NCBI GenBank assembly: GCA_031276105.1
Contig: JAISNS010000214.1
Span: forward strand, 1 to 9,404
Length of the DNA: 9,404 nucleotides
Direction: 5' to 3'
Source of the DNA: Dysgonamonadaceae bacterium
Lineage (GTDB): Bacteria > Bacteroidota > Bacteroidia > Bacteroidales > Azobacteroidaceae
Part shown: piece after piece, positions 6,976 to 9,404 of the stretch
How positions within the stretch are numbered: position 1 is the first letter of the stretch
Layout of the letters: every line of letters starts with the position of its first letter
Notes under the pieces: model-generated
What the model was told of the DNA's origin: nothing
Seen by the model: the letters and a program-made list of their open reading frames with translations, nothing else
Databases searched by the model: none
Translations under genes and position numbers: made by a program

Positions 6976-8682
6976 ATGTGTGGTATAGTAGGAATATTTG
7001 ATATTAAAGGAAACAGGGATAAATTGCGTTCTCAAGCTTTATCCATGTCCAAGAAAATTCGTCACCGGGGGCCGGACTGGTCGGGTATTTATTGTGGCGA
7101 CAAAGTCATTTTAGCACACGAGCGGTTGGCCATTGTTGACCCGCAATCGGGTAGGCAACCCTTGTATTCGCCTGACGGCAAAGTTGTTTTGGCAGTCAAC
7201 GGCGAAATATACAATCATCTGGAAATAAGAGAACGTCAGGCCGGACTGTATGAATTTAAGACCAAGTCCGATTGCGAAGTCATCCTTTCTTTGTACAAGG
7301 AAAAAGGCGTTGATTTTTTGGAAGACCTGAACGGGATTTTTGCTTTTGCGTTGTACGACGAAGAAAACGACGCTTACCTGATTGCCCGCGACCATATCGG
7401 AATCATTCCCTTGTATATGGGATGGGATAAAGACGGGACGTTTTATGTTGCGTCGGAATTAAAATCGCTGGAAGGGTATTGCAACAAAATCGAAAGTTTT
7501 CCGCCGGGACATTACCTGTACAGTAAGAATAATGCATCCGGATCGTCTTCTCCGGCGCTTACCCGCTGGTATTCTCGCGATTGGATGGAATATGACACGG
7601 TAAAGAATCAGCCCTCCGTCGAAGAAAGCCCTCTCCCTGTCGATGAATTGCGGAATGCTTTGGAGGCCGCCGTAAAACGCCAGTTGATGACGGATGTTCC
7701 TTACGGGGTATTGCTTTCGGGAGGTTTGGATTCATCCATTGTGTCGGCGGTAGCCAAAAAGTATGCCGGTCACCGGATTGAATCCGACGGTCGTCAACGC
7801 GCTTGGTGGCCGCAATTACATTCGTTTGCCGTCGGGTTGGAAGGCTCGCCCGATTTGGCCGCTGCGCAAAAAGTAGCCGACTATATCGGAACGGTTCATC
7901 ACGAAGTACATTTTACCATTCAGGAAGGTTTGGACGCGATTCGCGATGTAATTTATCATATTGAAACGTACGACGTTACAACTGTCCGTGCTTCAACGCC
8001 GATGTATTTGCTGGCGCGAGTTATCCGTTCGATGGGAATCAAGATGGTTTTGTCGGGTGAAGGAGCCGACGAAATATTCGGCGGTTACCTGTATTTTCAT
8101 AAAGCGCCGGATGCGAAAGCGTTACACGAAGAAACGGTTCGTAAACTGGACAAACTGCATCTTTACGATTGCTTACGCGCCAATAAATCGCTGGCAGCTT
8201 GGGGCGTAGAAGGACGAGTTCCGTTTCTCGACAAGGAATTTATGGACGTCGCCATGCGTTTGAATCCCGGCGATAAGCTCAGCGGATTGAAAGGCCGGAT
8301 GGAGAAATGGATTCTCCGGAAAGCGTTTGAAGATTATCTTCCCGAGAGCGTTGCATGGCGTCAAAAAGAGCAATTTTCGGACGGAGTAGGATATAGCTGG
8401 ATTGACACGTTGCGGGAAATTGCGTCCACCAAAGTTTCGGATGAAGAATTTGCCGCTGCCGCCGATCGTTTTCCGGTTAATCCGCCGATGAATAAAGAAG
8501 AATATCACTATCGCAGCATTTTTGAAGAATTGTTTCCTTCCGAACAGGCAGCGCAGACCGTTCCGTCGGTTCCTTCCATCGCGTGCAGCACGCCCGTTGC
8601 CCTGGAATGGGACGCCGCCTTCAAAAAACTCATCGACCCCTCCGGCCGGTCGGTGAAAACGGTGCATAAAGAGTCGTACTGA
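6976..8682 (+). CDS. asnB: Asparagine synthetase B, glutamine-hydrolysing
   Basis: The enzyme makes asparagine from aspartate, ATP and glutamine in the cytoplasm. The protein has 568 residues, slightly longer than the E. coli enzyme (554). Met1 is followed by Cys2, the class II glutaminase nucleophile exposed after Met removal. The glutaminase domain (1 to about 200) has RHRGPDWSG (29-37), HERLAIVD (48-55), NGEIYNH (75-81) and the SDCE segment (98-101). The synthetase domain has the ATP-pyrophosphatase P-loop SGGLDSS (248-254), YDVTTVRASTPMYL (332-345), SGEGADE (360-366) and the C-terminal segment WRQKEQFSDGVGYSWID (461-477). All catalytic motifs look intact, and overall resemblance to E. coli AsnB is close. 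The extra length lies mainly in a Ser/Ala-rich insert around 184-195. The start is fixed by the need for Cys2. Placement 88 bp behind gltD, on the same strand with no visible promoter, suggests co-transcription with the GOGAT genes. Confidence 0.97.
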   Translation: MCGIVGIFDIKGNRDKLRSQALSMSKKIRHRGPDWSGIYCGDKVILAHERLAIVDPQSGRQPLYSPDGKVVLAVNGEIYNHLEIRERQAGLYEFKTKSDCEVILSLYKEKGVDFLEDLNGIFAFALYDEENDAYLIARDHIGIIPLYMGWDKDGTFYVASELKSLEGYCNKIESFPPGHYLYSKNNASGSSSPALTRWYSRDWMEYDTVKNQPSVEESPLPVDELRNALEAAVKRQLMTDVPYGVLLSGGLDSSIVSAVAKKYAGHRIESDGRQRAWWPQLHSFAVGLEGSPDLAAAQKVADYIGTVHHEVHFTIQEGLDAIRDVIYHIETYDVTTVRASTPMYLLARVIRSMGIKMVLSGEGADEIFGGYLYFHKAPDAKALHEETVRKLDKLHLYDCLRANKSLAAWGVEGRVPFLDKEFMDVAMRLNPGDKLSGLKGRMEKWILRKAFEDYLPESVAWRQKEQFSDGVGYSWIDTLREIASTKVSDEEFAAAADRFPVNPPMNKEEYHYRSIFEELFPSEQAAQTVPSVPSIACSTPVALEWDAAFKKLIDPSGRSVKTVHKESY

Positions 8683-8711
8683 TTTAAGACCGGCGGACTT
8701 ATCTTTTTCTT

Positions 8712-8731
8712 CCGTAAGCGAAAGCATACGG
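8712..8731 (+). terminator. Hairpin downstream of asnB, weak terminator candidate
   Basis: ccgtaagc (8712-8719) and gcatacgg (8724-8731) pair with a single A-A mismatch around a GAAA tetraloop. It starts 30 nt after the asnB stop. The following ttaataaagtgtt is AT-rich but lacks a clean T-run, so termination is only plausible. Confidence 0.35.
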
Positions 8732-8744
8732 TTAATAAAGTGTT

Positions 8745-8757
8745 GTCCCTGCGGGAC
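8745..8757. repeat. Small palindrome next to the partial MITE-like copy
   Basis: gtccc (8745-8749) and gggac (8753-8757) pair around tgc, ending seven bases before the element end at 8764. It may be part of a larger version of the repeat or simply its insertion site; one copy cannot tell. Confidence 0.45.
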
Positions 8758-8763
8758 TTCACC

Positions 8764-8836
8764 CATAGCCGTCAGGTTAATCGCCGTAAATACCTCATTA
8801 ACCTCATTATTATTATAACAATGAGGTAATGAGGTT
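8764..8836. mobile_element. Partial second copy of the MITE-like element
   Basis: Bases 8764-8799 match the reverse complement of 549-584 (the right end of the first element) at 35 of 36 positions. The rest forms its own stem: acctcatt words at 8792-8799 and 8801-8808 pair with aatgaggt at 8828-8835 and 8820-8827, around an AT-rich loop of 11 nt. The opposite terminal block (cctgacggctat) is missing, so it is either a decayed half element or a shorter subtype. No flanking duplication was found. Confidence 0.65.
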
Positions 8837-8988
8837 AGGCAGCTTCCGGTTGCGATAGGATTATTATTTGTGCTTATTTTGAGCGCTAAAAAGCAAATCT
8901 GTGTGCGAATAGTATGATTCTCCCGATAAATTTCACCGCGCACTCAAAAGCGGTTTTTGATACATTTAATGAGAAGTGGCGTGATAAT
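8837..8988. other. Gene-free stretch between the partial repeat and the XRE gene
   Basis: With 8683-8836 this makes about 306 bases without a gene. Apart from the items listed above, the only structure seen is a weak 5-bp stem (accgc 8935-8939, gcggt 8950-8954) followed by a short T-run in the plus direction. It might end transcription arriving from asnB. No protein-like reading frame or tRNA is seen. Confidence 0.4.
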
Positions 8989-9240
8989 TTATATTATATC
9001 GCTAAAAAATGTGCTGAGGCTTATATGATGAATATCCAAAATAGTAAAAAGAGTTTTCAATGTGATATTTGAGCCTTTCTCAATTCTCCAATATTGCACG
9101 CGGTTGAGATTGTTGTCCCATGCAAAAGATTCGTGACTTGAATAACCTTTTTGAATACGCAACTCCTTGATTTTATTTGCTATTTTCGCAAGCCTCTGAT
9201 CTTCAATAATATTCCTTGCTGTATTCTTCTCTTCTATCAT
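8989..9240 (-). CDS. Small XRE-type helix-turn-helix protein
   Basis: This 83-residue protein reads leftward, convergent with asnB. After a charged N-terminus, residues 17-82 have the layout of a five-helix XRE/Cro-CI DNA-binding domain: LAKIANKIKELRIQKGYS (helix 1), SHESFAWDNNLNRVQYWRIEKG (helices 2-3 and the turn, about 35-56), then NITLKTLFTILDIHHISLSTFF (helices 4-5). RVQYWRIEKG matches the usual recognition-helix ending in this family, where a basic residue and a Glu-x-Gly turn are typical. There is no further domain, so it is a stand-alone regulator or the antitoxin-like half of a pair. No toxin-like partner is visible in the window. The ATG at 9240 has no Shine-Dalgarno; upstream DNA is AT-rich. 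Its targets are unknown; self-regulation is suggested by the palindrome at 9287-9300. Confidence 0.8.
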   Translation of the reverse strand: MIEEKNTARNIIEDQRLAKIANKIKELRIQKGYSSHESFAWDNNLNRVQYWRIEKGSNITLKTLFTILDIHHISLSTFFSDII

Positions 9241-9286
9241 ATTTTTTGCCGTAAAATTATAATAGGTTTATTTTTTATATTACCAC

Positions 9287-9300
9287 ATGTTTATAAACAT
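9287..9300. promoter_or_regulatory. 14-bp perfect palindrome, putative operator
   Basis: atgtttataaacat reads the same on both strands. It starts 46 nt upstream of the XRE start codon and sits just downstream of the leftward -7 box (9303-9310), roughly where transcription would start. Its size and symmetry suit a dimeric XRE repressor. A lone half-site word gtttat also occurs at 9266-9271. Binding is inferred, not shown. Confidence 0.5.
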
Positions 9301-9302
9301 AA

Positions 9303-9310
9303 CAAATATA
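9303..9310 (-). promoter_or_regulatory. -7 box candidate for the XRE gene
   Basis: Read on the minus strand this is TATATTTG, a full match to TAnnTTTG. Transcription would start near 9296 and leave a leader of about 55 nt. No TTTG is found at the expected -33 position, so confidence is limited. Confidence 0.4.
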
Positions 9311-9335
9311 TACCGCATATATTAAGAATATTTTG

Positions 9336-9343
9336 TATCTTTG
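9336..9343 (+). promoter_or_regulatory. Rightward -7 box candidate at the right edge
   Basis: TATCTTTG matches TAnnTTTG and has the tatctttgtcgc context often seen in Bacteroidota promoters. Transcription would start around 9349-9352 and run out of the window through a purine-rich leader with no ATG start codon before 9404. There is no clear -33 TTTG. It is divergent from the XRE gene. Confidence 0.45.
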
Positions 9344-9404
9344 TCGCGAAAAACAATTCAATAAACGGAGTAACCTGAAACGCCGGAAAGGAAGTAGGGA
9401 AAAA

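Noticed and set aside
8173..8943. Minus-strand open frame of 256 codons downstream of and overlapping asnB
   Set aside because: It is mostly antisense to the conserved 3' part of asnB and then translates the partial MITE-like copy. No family features are visible.
9151..9378. Plus-strand open frame of 75 codons opposite the XRE gene
   Set aside because: It overlaps the well-supported XRE gene and its AT-rich promoter region, and its composition is Ile/Phe-rich low complexity.

Overview
The window looks like a chromosomal segment of a Bacteroidota bacterium, most likely order Bacteroidales. The support is the near-consensus Bacteroidota promoter (TTTG, 20 nt, TAnnTTTG) ahead of the first complete gene, weak or absent Shine-Dalgarno sites, the character of the proteins, and the C-terminal tail of a protein type I associate with Bacteroidales at the left edge. 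Genus cannot be told from the sequence.

Layout. Bases 2-118 are the end of an unidentified gene. Bases 119-834 hold no gene but are dense in repeats: G-rich direct repeats, a perfect hairpin, an array of five 18-bp tandem units, several short palindromes that share one loop but have different stems, and a ~198-bp MITE-like inverted-repeat element that has split one of those palindromes and is flanked by a 10-bp duplication. The gltB promoter follows. Bases 835-8682 carry three same-strand genes: gltB (glutamate synthase large subunit), gltD (small subunit) and asnB (glutamine-hydrolysing asparagine synthetase). The gaps between them (113 and 88 bp) hold AT-rich inverted and tandem repeats and no recognisable internal promoter. 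Bases 8683-8988 hold a possible asnB terminator and a half-copy of the same MITE-like element. Bases 8989-9240 (minus strand) encode a small XRE-type DNA-binding protein, with a 14-bp perfect palindrome next to a candidate promoter. A rightward promoter candidate at the right edge would serve a gene or RNA beyond the window.

How the genes work together. GltB and GltD form NADPH-dependent glutamate synthase (GOGAT), which turns glutamine and 2-oxoglutarate into two glutamates. AsnB uses glutamine to amidate aspartate. All three are consistent with one nitrogen-assimilation operon that spends glutamine nitrogen, with a single visible promoter. I found no clear new multi-gene system. The most notable signals are the inserted inverted-repeat element with its target duplication, the stem-covarying palindrome family, and the putative self-regulating XRE locus.
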